DNA from: Lachnospiraceae bacterium
Lineage (GTDB): Bacteria; Bacillota_A; Clostridia; Lachnospirales; Lachnospiraceae
DNA: 50,286 nt
Direction of reading: 5' to 3'
Assembly (NCBI GenBank): GCA_017561985.1
Contig: JAFZAZ010000035.1
Span: 1 to 50,286, forward strand
Made by a program: the position numbers and the translations under genes. This document shows, piece by piece, positions 34,912-43,411 of the stretch. Position 1 is the stretch's first letter. Each line of letters starts with the position of its first letter. Below the pieces are notes generated by a model that was given only the letters and a program-made list of their open reading frames with translations, searched no databases and was not told the origin of the DNA.

Positions 34912-36357
34912 TTATTCCTTGTCGCGCTCACGCGGCTCTTCTTCCACTGCTTCTTTCTTTTTCTCGGAGCCCTTGACAAGAAGGTTGGTGATGATACCGA
35001 GGATCAAAGCACATGCAACCGAGGTGATCTCGATCGTACCGCTGCCCGTTACAAAGTGAAGCTTCAGGCCGCCGACACCTGCGATCAGGATTACGGAAAC
35101 GACGAAGAGATTTCTGTTCTCGTTCAGGTCAACCTTCTGGAGCATCTTCAGACCGGAAACTGCGATGAAGCCGTACAGAGCCATGCAGACACCGCCCATG
35201 ATGCAGCTCGGGATCGTATTAACAAACGCGACGAAAGGCGAAAGGAACGAAATGAGGATAGCGCCGATTGCTGCTGCGAAAATGGTGACAACAGAAGCAT
35301 TTTTCGTGATTGCAACACAGCCGATGGACTCGCCGTAAGTGGTGTTAGGGCAACCGCCGAATGCAGCACCGAACATCGATCCGACACCGTCGCCGAGGAG
35401 GGTTCTCGAAAGACCCGGCTCCTCAAGAATGTTTCTCTCAATGATCGAGGAGATGTTCATATGGTCGGCAATATGCTCGGCAAATACTACGAATGCTACG
35501 GGAACATACGCTACAAATACAGTCAGGAAGTACGTCCAGCTGAAATCGCCAAATGCACCCTTTGCATTGAGGAAGGTGAACTCCGGAATGCGGAAGAATG
35601 TAGCCACCTGAAGGTTCTTGTCCTCATCCAGGAGATCTCTGAACGGCTGCAGCGAAAGCAGACGCATTTCGTCGTTGTGGAATACCCATTTGCCCATGAT
35701 TGTGAGGATCAAAGCAAAGATATAACCTGCAAGAATACCGTAAATGAAAGGAATGAGCTTGCCGCTCTTCTTTCCGTAGATGGAAGCAAGGATGGTCACA
35801 AAGAGCGTAACAAGTCCGCACAGAAGAACAATCTTGGAATCTCCCTTATGTGTAAGGGATTCAATTGCACTTCCCGCAAGGGAAAGTCCGATGATAGCAA
35901 CGGTAGGTCCGATGACAACCGCAGGCATCAGCTTCTCGATCCACTTGGTTCCGCAGAACTTAACTACGATTGCGATCACTACGTAAACCAAGCCGGCCAA
36001 AACCGCACCGAGGAGCAGTCCCAGATAACCGAGAGCCATGGAAGTCGCGCCGGTAAATGCCGCCGTCAGCGAGCCGATAAACGCGAACGAAGAGCCGAGG
36101 AATACGGGACTCTTACGCTTCGTGAAGAACAGATAGATCAATGTACCGATGCCGGCGCCGAAAAGCGCTGCTGCGGGATCCATCTTGTCGACCATGAGCC
36201 ATGAGACTTTGCCTTCTGCAATCGCTTTGTCAATGTTTTCGTTGATGTTTGCCGGAACGACCAGCGTCGCCGTCATGATCGCGAGAAGCTGCTGAATCGC
36301 AAACACGATCAACTGACTGAATTTCGGCTTGTCTTCAACCTGATAAATAAGTTTCAT
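34912..36357 (-). CDS. uraA: uracil permease (NCS2 family)
   Basis: A nucleobase:proton symporter of 481 residues with about 14 membrane helices. The NCS2 signature reads FGGCPNTTYGESIGCVAITKNAS, with the proton-linked Glu and the preceding AEHIADHMN. FLGSSFAFIG and MPAVVIGPTVAIIGLSLA are the other family blocks; these match uracil carriers better than xanthine or urate ones. The C-terminal tail is charged (SEKKKEAVEEEPRERDKE). GAGGAGG lies 6 bases before the ATG. The leader is only about 45 bases, so there is no room for a riboswitch. Specificity is a family-level call. Confidence 0.92.
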   Translation of the reverse strand: MKLIYQVEDKPKFSQLIVFAIQQLLAIMTATLVVPANINENIDKAIAEGKVSWLMVDKMDPAAALFGAGIGTLIYLFFTKRKSPVFLGSSFAFIGSLTAAFTGATSMALGYLGLLLGAVLAGLVYVVIAIVVKFCGTKWIEKLMPAVVIGPTVAIIGLSLAGSAIESLTHKGDSKIVLLCGLVTLFVTILASIYGKKSGKLIPFIYGILAGYIFALILTIMGKWVFHNDEMRLLSLQPFRDLLDEDKNLQVATFFRIPEFTFLNAKGAFGDFSWTYFLTVFVAYVPVAFVVFAEHIADHMNISSIIERNILEEPGLSRTLLGDGVGSMFGAAFGGCPNTTYGESIGCVAITKNASVVTIFAAAIGAILISFLSPFVAFVNTIPSCIMGGVCMALYGFIAVSGLKMLQKVDLNENRNLFVVSVILIAGVGGLKLHFVTGSGTIEITSVACALILGIITNLLVKGSEKKKEAVEEEPRERDKE

Positions 36358-36406
36358 AGATACCTCCTCAAAAGATTTTTGTGCCGTTAGGCCTGCACCT
36401 TTTTAG

Positions 36407-36435
36407 ATATTACCATCAGTCCGAAAGTTTGTAAA
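36407..36435 (-). promoter_or_regulatory. promoter of uraA
   Basis: On the minus strand: -35 TTTACA, a 17-bp spacer, -10 TAATAT with TGG before it (extended -10). Confidence 0.65.
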
Positions 36436-36459
36436 TAAAAAAGCGTCAAATTATCGATT

Positions 36460-36525
36460 ATTTAAAGAAAAACCACTACATCTTGTGTCGTACTATCGTT
36501 GTAGTACAACAAGATGTGGTGGTTT
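36460..36525 (-). terminator. long-stem terminator after nth
   Basis: A 56-base inverted repeat (36470-36525): outer arms AAACCACCACATCTTGT and AAACCACTACATCTTGT in complement, with one mismatch, and an inner GTACTA/TAGTAC pair. TTCTTT follows on the minus strand. The stem is far longer than a normal terminator. It lies 74 bases past the nth stop. Confidence 0.75.
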
Positions 36526-36598
36526 GTCAGTCAAAAAGCTATAAAAAGTTAGCCGAAAATGCCGCCGGAACAGCCGTGAACAACTGCCGGAACAGCAC

Positions 36599-37264
36599 TC
36601 AAAACAGTTTCGGACAGATGTCCGAGAGGCAGCATTTTTCGCACAATGGCTGCGCCGTCCGGGCCGTGCATACCGCCCTTCCGTGGTCCACCATGCGGTG
36701 GCAGAAATCGTTGCTCTCCTCCGGCGGGATCAGCTTCCAGAGAGCCTTCTCCACGCGGTGCGGATCGCGCTCCTCATCGACCAGGCCCATGCGGTTGGAA
36801 AGCCGGATGCAGTGCGTGTCCGTGACGATCGCGGGCTTCCCGTAGATGTCGCCGAGCACAAGGTTCGCACTCTTCCGTCCCACGCCGGGGAGCTTCAGAA
36901 GCGCCTCCATCGAGTCCGGCACGCGGCACCCGAAATCATCGCGCAGCATCGTCATACACGCCTTGATATCGCGCGCCTTGCTCCGCCCGAGGCCGCACGG
37001 CCGCACGATCGCTTCGATCGCGTCCTCATCCGCCTCCGCAAGCGCCTCGATCGTCGGAAAATGCTCGTACAGCACGGGCGTGATCTGATCCACCCTCGCA
37101 TCCGTGCACTGCGCCGCCAGCCGAACGCTCACCAGAAGCTTCCACGCCTCGTCATACGCAAGCGTACAATGCGTGTCCGGGTATTCCGCCTTCAGCCGCT
37201 TCACAATCTCGCAGGCACGCATTTTGCGCGCGCGGTCGGATTCCTTTTTACCTTTTCCGTTCAT
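36599..37264 (-). CDS. nth: endonuclease III
   Basis: A base-excision repair glycosylase/AP lyase for oxidised pyrimidines, 221 residues. The helix-hairpin-helix is LPGVGRKSANLVLG with catalytic Lys131, followed by Asp149 in VTDTHCIRLSNRMG. The iron-sulfur loop has Cys199, 208, 211 and 217; its first spacing is x8, against the x6 of E. coli, and there is an extra adjacent Cys212. The start is the ATG at 37264 with AAGGA 6 bases upstream; the ATG two codons earlier sits on top of that site. It is translated 9 bases after the PPOX gene. With MutY at 1288-2547, the window holds two members of this glycosylase superfamily. Confidence 0.95.
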   Translation of the reverse strand: MNGKGKKESDRARKMRACEIVKRLKAEYPDTHCTLAYDEAWKLLVSVRLAAQCTDARVDQITPVLYEHFPTIEALAEADEDAIEAIVRPCGLGRSKARDIKACMTMLRDDFGCRVPDSMEALLKLPGVGRKSANLVLGDIYGKPAIVTDTHCIRLSNRMGLVDEERDPHRVEKALWKLIPPEESNDFCHRMVDHGRAVCTARTAQPLCEKCCLSDICPKLF

Positions 37265-37273
37265 GCCCATTCC

Positions 37274-37666
37274 TTATGCGAGAACGACGGGCGCTGCCGT
37301 GAACGAGTATTTCATGCCCTTCGCGTTGGCGATGTAAAGCACCTCGAAGATGCCGTCACCCACGTGATACATCATGCCGAGGCCCGGATTGTCCGCAAGC
37401 ATCGCTGCTCTCGCCTCGTCGCGGTCGTCGCGCACGAGTTCGCCGCTCACGCGGATCCACGAGCCGTCGGGCTCCATACCGCTGATCTCCGTCTTCGGAT
37501 TTGCAAGCATCTGCGCATAGCAAGCCTTCGTGTTGTTCGTGCAGATGTACGTCTTTCCCTCAAACTCCGCCACAGCGCCGAACGGGCGCACGCGCGGCTG
37601 GTCGTCCTCCACCGTCGCTACGAAAAATGTCCCTGTCTTCTTCAATTCTTCCGTGATCGCGTTCAT
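37274..37666 (-). CDS. pyridoxamine 5'-phosphate oxidase-like flavin-binding protein
   Basis: A 130-residue protein of the split-barrel PPOX/FMN-binding family (FFVATVEDDQPRVRPFGAVAEFEGKTYICTNNTKACYAQMLANPKTEISG). This small clostridial clade usually binds FMN or a related cofactor; the substrate is unknown, and true pyridoxine oxidation is unlikely given the short length. GGAGG lies 7 bases before the ATG. It is the first gene of an operon with nth; the leader upstream (37667-37771) is packed with hairpins. Confidence 0.85.
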   Translation of the reverse strand: MNAITEELKKTGTFFVATVEDDQPRVRPFGAVAEFEGKTYICTNNTKACYAQMLANPKTEISGMEPDGSWIRVSGELVRDDRDEARAAMLADNPGLGMMYHVGDGIFEVLYIANAKGMKYSFTAAPVVLA

Positions 37667-37687
37667 TGTATTTCCTCCGTAAACCCA

Positions 37688-37768
37688 TCATTTTCCGCCG
37701 GAAAATGCGCGCAGCGAGCTGCGCGTCCGGCCCGATACACCAAGCGGGAGCCCGTGAAAGCTCCCGCT
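37688..37768. other. structured leader of the PPOX-nth operon
   Basis: Three inverted repeats lie in a row between the candidate promoter and the PPOX gene. First is AGCGGGAGC/GCTCCCGCT at about 37743-37768. Second is a GCGCAGC/GCTGCGC pair at about 37708-37724. Third is CATTTTCCG/CGGAAAATG at 37688-37706. No T-run follows any of them on the minus strand; the first may also end the cysE transcript. Confidence 0.55.
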
Positions 37769-37771
37769 GTT

Positions 37772-37800
37772 ATACTATACCAAAGCGTGCAAAAAGGCAA
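37772..37800 (-). promoter_or_regulatory. candidate promoter of the PPOX-nth operon
   Basis: On the minus strand: -35 TTGCCT, then either TAGTAT with a 17-bp spacer or TATAGT with a TGG extension and a 15-bp spacer. Confidence 0.45.
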
Positions 37801-37857
37801 GCATTTCGAGGATGCCGCCAGGCAGTTCCGGGGTGTGAACCGGCACTGTTCCATCCG

Positions 37858-38808
37858 TTAATTCCATGTGTCGTCCTGGCGAAGCTCGGTCTTCTTCGCG
37901 GACGTCGTGCCGGCCTTGTACAGAAGCTCCTGATTCTTGATGCTCACGCGCGTGCCGGGGTCGATCGACGTCGTGATGAAGGCGTTGCTGCCGATGACCG
38001 CGCCCTTGCCGATGATCGTCTCGCCGCCCAAAATGGACGCGCCCGCGTAGATGACAACGTCGTCCTCGATCGTGGGGTGACGGCGCTTGCCGCGCAGCTT
38101 CTGGCCGCCTCTCGTAGAGAGTGCGCCGAGCGTCACGCCCTGATAAATCTTGACGTTGTCGCCGATGACCGTCGTCTCGCCGATGACGATGCCGGTGCCA
38201 TGGTCAATGAAGAAATTGCGCCCGATGGTCGCGCCCGGGTGGATGTCGATGCCGGTCTGCCAATGCGCATGCTCCGTCATGATGCGCGGGATGAGCGGCA
38301 CGTCCAGGCGGAACAGCTCGTGCGCGATGCGGTACACCGCGATCGCGTAGGAACCCGGGTAGCACAAAATAATCTCCTCGCGGAATTTGGCGGCCGGGTC
38401 GCCGTCAAATGCGGCCTCCAAGTCGCCCTCCGAGAACTCGCGGATCGCAGGCAGCCTCTTAAAAAAAGCTACCGTCAGCTTCTGCGCCTCATCCTCAAGC
38501 TCCTCCGCGCTCCGCCCCGCATACGCCTCCGCGTACGGCAGTGCGCGCGCAATCTGCTTGTTCAGGCAGAACACCGCGTCCTCGATCTGCACGGAATAAT
38601 CGTTCTCGATGTTGTAAAACTTGCGCGACGCATCCCTGAAGTACCCCGGATAAATAATCCGGATCAGCTTCTGAAGCACCTCGATGATCAAGTCCTTCTG
38701 CGGCTGGTGAAACAAGTCCAGCTTGTCAATGGACCGGTTCTCCCTGTAATCCGCCAGAATATTCCCGACAATGCCGCCGATTTCTTTATCGATAATATTG
38801 TTCTGCAT
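37858..38808 (-). CDS. cysE: serine O-acetyltransferase
   Basis: Makes O-acetylserine from serine and acetyl-CoA, the first step of cysteine synthesis. The 316 residues have a helical N-terminal half (1-190), then a left-handed beta-helix of hexapeptide repeats from about 205 (IDIHPGATIGRNFFIDHGTGIVIGETTVIGDNVKIYQGVTLGA). The catalytic histidine is in FIDHGTG. GGQKLRGKRRHPTIEDDVVIYAGA is the usual acetyl-CoA loop. It is longer at the N-terminus than the short EpsC/CysE form of Bacillus and matches a long clostridial form. The ATG at 38808 has GGAGG 7 bases upstream. It is transcribed alone; no cysK is nearby. Confidence 0.93.
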   Translation of the reverse strand: MQNNIIDKEIGGIVGNILADYRENRSIDKLDLFHQPQKDLIIEVLQKLIRIIYPGYFRDASRKFYNIENDYSVQIEDAVFCLNKQIARALPYAEAYAGRSAEELEDEAQKLTVAFFKRLPAIREFSEGDLEAAFDGDPAAKFREEIILCYPGSYAIAVYRIAHELFRLDVPLIPRIMTEHAHWQTGIDIHPGATIGRNFFIDHGTGIVIGETTVIGDNVKIYQGVTLGALSTRGGQKLRGKRRHPTIEDDVVIYAGASILGGETIIGKGAVIGSNAFITTSIDPGTRVSIKNQELLYKAGTTSAKKTELRQDDTWN

Positions 38809-38865
38809 TGCATGACCTCCGCCTGAGTTTGGTCTTCCGCTTCTCCCGCCAAACGCCGTATATTT

Positions 38866-38894
38866 ATTGTAGCATGTAGCCGGATCGTAGTCAA
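38866..38894 (-). promoter_or_regulatory. promoter of cysE
   Basis: On the minus strand: -35 TTGACT, a 17-bp spacer, -10 TACAAT with TGC before it (extended -10), about 60 bases before the start codon. Confidence 0.8.
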
Positions 38895-38994
38895 TCGGAA
38901 GCGGGTAGCGCAAGCAGTTTCATAAGCGGCCTCGCCGGCCGTACGCCCTTACGAAACAACTCGTCACTTAACTCCGCGACCGGTCGCCGGCACA

Positions 38995-39780
38995 TCACTT
39001 CAGAAACCTGCAGATCAGCTCACTGACCGTCTCCGGCTTCAACGGCTCGCGCGACGTCTCCATCGTGAACAAAAGATTGTCTCCCGGAAAATACCCGTTC
39101 TGCTCGTACATTCTCATTTTCCGAAGAAAGCCCGCCATGTAATCCGTGTTGTCCATCATTCCGAAGTGTTCCAGCCGGAATTCCCTGCGCGTCCGCACGT
39201 TCAGCACCCGAAAATCCGGATAAACGTCGCCCCAGCCGGTCAGCTGCAGCGGAAATTCGTAGAAGTACGGCACGCCGCGCAGAAACAGCATGTCCGCGAT
39301 GATCTTCTCGGATTTCGACCGCACGCGCTCGCCGCGCTCCGTCAGGTAACTGTTGTCGTTGTCGCTTATTTTCCGCGGCGTAAAATCCTGACTGCTCCAC
39401 CGCTCCGCGTACGCCTCGTCCGTGAGCACAAGCGGCTCCACCAGCGCCTTCCTGCCCGGGTGCAGCCCCGGCCAGATCGCCTCGATCGCGCCGGCGTTGC
39501 GGACTTCCATCGCCGCCTTCAAAAGCTTCTGCTCGCGCTGCGCGCTCTCAAGCACCTTCTCACAATAATCCCGCTGCGCCAGTTTCACCGCCAGCCCCCG
39601 CTGCTTCGCCGGCAGATACGTCTCCTTCCCGCCGACCCGCGCATAATACTGCATCCCGTAAGGCTTTGCCGCAACCCTCAGCTTCCCCTCCGGCAGGCCC
39701 GCCAGCTGCCTCCTGCTCGCGCGGATGACCTCCGCCAGCTCATCGTTTCTCATTTTCAGCGCAGCAAATAAAGAGTCCAT
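38995..39780 (-). CDS. PD-(D/E)XK nuclease-like protein, paralogue B
   Basis: A 261-residue relative of the 272-residue protein at 316-1134. The shared plan is: an N-terminal helical stretch, a basic PYGMQYYARVGGKETYLPAKQRGLAVKLAQRDY block, then the nuclease-like core. The core has RSKSEKIIADML (acidic residue), GVPYFYEFPLQL, YPDFRVLNV (PD) and FRLEHFGMMDNTDYMAGFLRKM. GGAGG lies 6 bases before the ATG. Just upstream are four 34-bp repeats (39802-39924), then 12-bp repeats and the second palindrome array. Function is not known; DNA cleavage is inferred from the motif order only. Confidence 0.7.
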   Translation of the reverse strand: MDSLFAALKMRNDELAEVIRASRRQLAGLPEGKLRVAAKPYGMQYYARVGGKETYLPAKQRGLAVKLAQRDYCEKVLESAQREQKLLKAAMEVRNAGAIEAIWPGLHPGRKALVEPLVLTDEAYAERWSSQDFTPRKISDNDNSYLTERGERVRSKSEKIIADMLFLRGVPYFYEFPLQLTGWGDVYPDFRVLNVRTRREFRLEHFGMMDNTDYMAGFLRKMRMYEQNGYFPGDNLLFTMETSREPLKPETVSELICRFLK

Positions 39781-39801
39781 GGTGCTCCTCCATTTCTTGG
39801 T

Positions 39802-39924
39802 TGTTCGGTTTCCCCGGATTTGACTTTTGTCTGATCGTTCGGTTTCCCTGGGTTTGACTTTTGTTTGATTGTTCGGTTTCCCTGGGTTTGACTTTTGTCT
39901 GATTGTTCAGTTTCCCTGGTTGCG
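39802..39924. repeat. 34-bp tandem repeat, three and a half copies
   Basis: Copies start at 39802, 39836, 39870 and 39904 (exactly 34 apart). Each reads TGTTCGGTTTCCCTGGGTTT, then GACTTTTGTCTGAT, with few changes; the last copy is cut after about 20 bases. They end 22 bases from the start codon of the minus-strand nuclease-like gene, in its leader or promoter zone. Confidence 0.95.
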
Positions 39925-40062
39925 TCTTCCCTTGTGGGCCGGTTATTTATAGTTCCGTCTGGTGTTCAAGTCTTGATTTGATTCACCGAAAAAAGTGAAT
40001 TTGACAGAGATCGCAATCCGTTCGGATTGCGGGTGAGATGCGATGCCGGAAGCATCGTGGAT

Positions 40063-40110
40063 GGATTGTGGTTTGGATTGTGGTTCGGATTGTGGTTTAG
40101 TTTGTGGTTT
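40063..40110. repeat. 12-bp tandem repeat, four copies
   Basis: GGATTGTGGTTT occurs four times in a row with single changes. The minus strand of this stretch reads as Asn-Pro-Asn-His repeats, which I take as an artefact. Confidence 0.9.
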
Positions 40111-40312
40111 GGATTGCAAGCGGGACTTGTGCTATAAGCCCCGATGACTTGTACTGTTATTCTAACTGTTTTGGCTTTTGGATTACAAGCGTTTTCTTCT
40201 CGGCTTTTTCGCCAAAGATACAAGGGCGTTTCCCACAAAGTGCACGAAAACCGGGTTTTCGTGGGGCGGCGTGGGGGGGCGTGGGTGTTGCGCCGACGCA
40301 TCGCCGGTGCTG

Positions 40313-40776
40313 CACCCACTGTTCTTGCTTTTTGAATTAGTTAGTGGGTGGTCCCTTCGAAGGGACCACCCACTAACTTTGCTTTTCTCTTCAATTGGTG
40401 GGTGAGCTTTTTGAAAACACCACCCACTAAACGTATTTTTTTCTTTAGCTAGTGGGTAGCCCTCTTTAGGCATCACCCACCAAACTTGCATAATTACTTG
40501 ACTAGTGGGTGACCTTTCTGAAAACACCACCCACTAAACTTGCTAAATTGCTTAGCTAGTAGGTGTCCCTCAAAAAAGCACCACCCATCAAAATTGCTAA
40601 GCATACTAAATAGTGGGTGCAGGCACGAGAAGCCTCACCCACTAACTTGCTTAATTCTTTATTCAGTGGGTGTACCCAGACAAAGCATCCGTAACACCCA
40701 CCCACCAAACCTCTTAAATCTCAAACTAGTGGGTGTACCTCACCCACTAAACTAGTTTATTTCTTGTTTAGTAGGT
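40313..40776. repeat. 53-54-bp alternating inverted-repeat array 2
   Basis: The arm CACCCACTAA and variants starts at about 40313, 40368, 40421, 40474, 40527, 40582, 40636, 40697 and 40741. Complementary arms (CTAGTGGGTG, TTAGTGGGTG, CAGTGGGTG) lie midway between them. The period and arm sequence match array 1 at 31877-32177, so both belong to one family. Loops of about 15-20 bases differ from unit to unit, while the arms are kept, with paired changes in places. Confidence 0.95.
40339..40378. repeat. perfect 40-bp palindrome
   Basis: The left half runs AGTTAGTGGGTGGTCCCTTC and the right half is its exact complement, with no loop, centred between 40358 and 40359 (TTCGAA). It is formed by two array arms joined by GTCCCTTCGAAGGGAC. 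Confidence 0.97.
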
Positions 40777-40927
40777 GATCGAGTTGTCCCAGCGAGGTGC
40801 TTGCATGTGCGCCCCCCGGCGCCCTGTCGCTGTGGCTCTGTCAGACGCCAATCGTATTATCGCCGGCCATAGCGCCACAGCACCGCCTCGCAGCCGCCTC
40901 CGCTGCACTGCGCCGGGCCCCACCCCA

Positions 40928-40959
40928 CAAAAACACTGCCGTGCCCGAAGGCACGGCAG
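40928..40959 (-). terminator. gdhA terminator
   Basis: On the minus strand: a 10-bp stem CTGCCGTGCC/GGCACGGCAG with a TTCG loop, then TGTTTTTGTGG, 45 bases past the gdhA stop. Confidence 0.9.
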
Positions 40960-41003
40960 CGATAAATCCGGAAACACTATTGCCGATTCCTGATCAACAA
41001 TTA

Positions 41004-42425
<1,422 letters not shown>

Positions 42426-42465
42426 CTATGACGCGTTAAAGCGTCAAACCAAACTCACGGTTCGT

Positions 42466-42494
42466 ATTATACTCAAAACAAATCACGATTGCAA
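42466..42494 (-). promoter_or_regulatory. promoter of gdhA
   Basis: On the minus strand: -35 TTGCAA, a 17-bp spacer, -10 TATAAT. The leader is about 110 bases and contains a TGACG/CGTCA hairpin. Confidence 0.85.
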
Positions 42495-42547
42495 TAGAAA
42501 AACGCAAATTTTGTTCTATTGTATACAAAAAAACAAAATTTGCGTTT
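42495..42547 (-). terminator. terminator after the 221-residue membrane protein gene
   Basis: Perfect 16-bp arms (AAACGCAAATTTTGTT and its complement) at 42500-42515 and 42532-42547, with TTGTATACAA in the loop, then TTTC on the minus strand. The stem is AT-rich and unusually long, and it abuts the gdhA promoter. Confidence 0.75.
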
Positions 42548-42568
42548 CCGTGTGTTCATTTTATGTAA

Positions 42569-43234
42569 TTATCGTCCGTTTCGGCCGAGTTCCGAGATGC
42601 TTACAAGCCGTCCCATCAGCTCTTTCCGGCCGAAATACCAATAGCCGACGCCGCCGAGCACACCTGTGACCAGGCCGCCGATGACCATCCACAGACCGAG
42701 CTTGAGAATGCCGCTGTAGTCCTTCGGAACAACCGTCTCGAGGTAGAACGGAAGGAACAGTCCTTCGTAATCCTCGTCGGTTCCGGGATACATCGCGCGC
42801 ATCTCTTTGGTCAGATCCGTGATGGCGTTCTGGAGTTGCGTCTTATTATAACGAAGCCAGCCGTAGTACATCGGGATGTCTTCATTTTTCGCATTCTTGG
42901 CAGCGATCTGATCCATGACCTCGAACTGGTCCTCAGGGACACAGACAAGGATCATTGTCTTCTCGCCGCGCTGCACCTGTGCAGGATAATAGCGGAGCTG
43001 TTTGCCGTTGCCGTCGTCGAAAACGCAGAGATATTCGCTCGCGTTGTCCACGCGGAATTTGCAATACATGCCCTCCCGCAGGATCTCGTCGCCGGAGTTA
43101 TTCAGATTCATGGGCACCGAATCAAAAGCGTCCGATTTCCGGTTGGTCCGCACGCAGATTATGATACCCGCAAGGATCAGTACTCCTGAAACGATTGCCA
43201 AAATCAGGCAGAGCTTTCTGTAATTCATGTCCAC
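42569..43234 (-). CDS. two-helix membrane protein of unknown function (221 residues)
   Basis: I do not recognise a family. An N-terminal membrane helix (about 6-27), an extracellular domain of about 150 residues (CKFRVDNASEYLCVFDDGNGKQLRYYPAQVQRGEKTMILVCVP) and a second helix near 183-203 are seen, with a short cytoplasmic end. The likely start is GTG at 43234, 7 bases after AGGA; an ATG two codons later is also possible. Upstream 41-bp repeats separate it from another protein of the same topology (43406-44287). Confidence 0.7.
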   Translation of the reverse strand: MDMNYRKLCLILAIVSGVLILAGIIICVRTNRKSDAFDSVPMNLNNSGDEILREGMYCKFRVDNASEYLCVFDDGNGKQLRYYPAQVQRGEKTMILVCVPEDQFEVMDQIAAKNAKNEDIPMYYGWLRYNKTQLQNAITDLTKEMRAMYPGTDEDYEGLFLPFYLETVVPKDYSGILKLGLWMVIGGLVTGVLGGVGYWYFGRKELMGRLVSISELGRNGR

Positions 43235-43270
43235 TCTCTCTTCCTGTCAGATTCTCCCGCTAACGACGTG

Positions 43271-43411
43271 ATTCGTAAAATGTCGATGCCTCTCATCCCG
43301 CCGACATCTCAATTCGCAAAATGTCAGTAACAGCTCTCCCACCGACATCTCAGTTCGCAAAATGTCAGTAACAGCTCTCCCACCGACATCTCAATTCGAA
43401 AAATGTCAGTG
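43271..43411. repeat. 41-bp tandem repeat, about three copies
   Basis: ATTCGCAAAATGTCAGTAAC followed by AGCTCTCCCACCGACATCTCA recurs at 43271, 43312, 43353 and 43394 (41 apart); the first copy is diverged and the last is cut short by the end of the 293-residue gene. TGTC/GACA arms in each unit could pair. Confidence 0.95.

Larger units (their letters stand above)
39781..41003. other. 1223-base gene-free repeat field
   Basis: No credible gene. It holds 34-bp repeats (39802-39924), a small hairpin CGCAATCCG/CGGATTGCG (40012-40031), 12-bp repeats (40063-40110), the second 53-54-bp inverted-repeat array (40313-40776) with a perfect 40-bp palindrome in it, and the gdhA terminator. Short frames here have repeat-derived, low-complexity products and lack ribosome sites. 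Confidence 0.85.

Noticed and set aside
36358..36406. Purine or pyrimidine riboswitch before the uracil permease gene
   Set aside because: The leader is about 45 bases with no aptamer-like folding; any control by PyrR or a repressor cannot be seen.
39966..40530. Two overlapping minus-strand frames of about 115 codons with NPNH or SGW-type repeats
   Set aside because: They follow the DNA repeats, lack ribosome sites, and the 53-54-bp period does not stay in frame over the array.
40313..40776. CRISPR array or retron-type RNA
   Set aside because: Arms alternate in orientation instead of repeating head to tail, and there is no Cas, reverse transcriptase or msr/msd-like gene.
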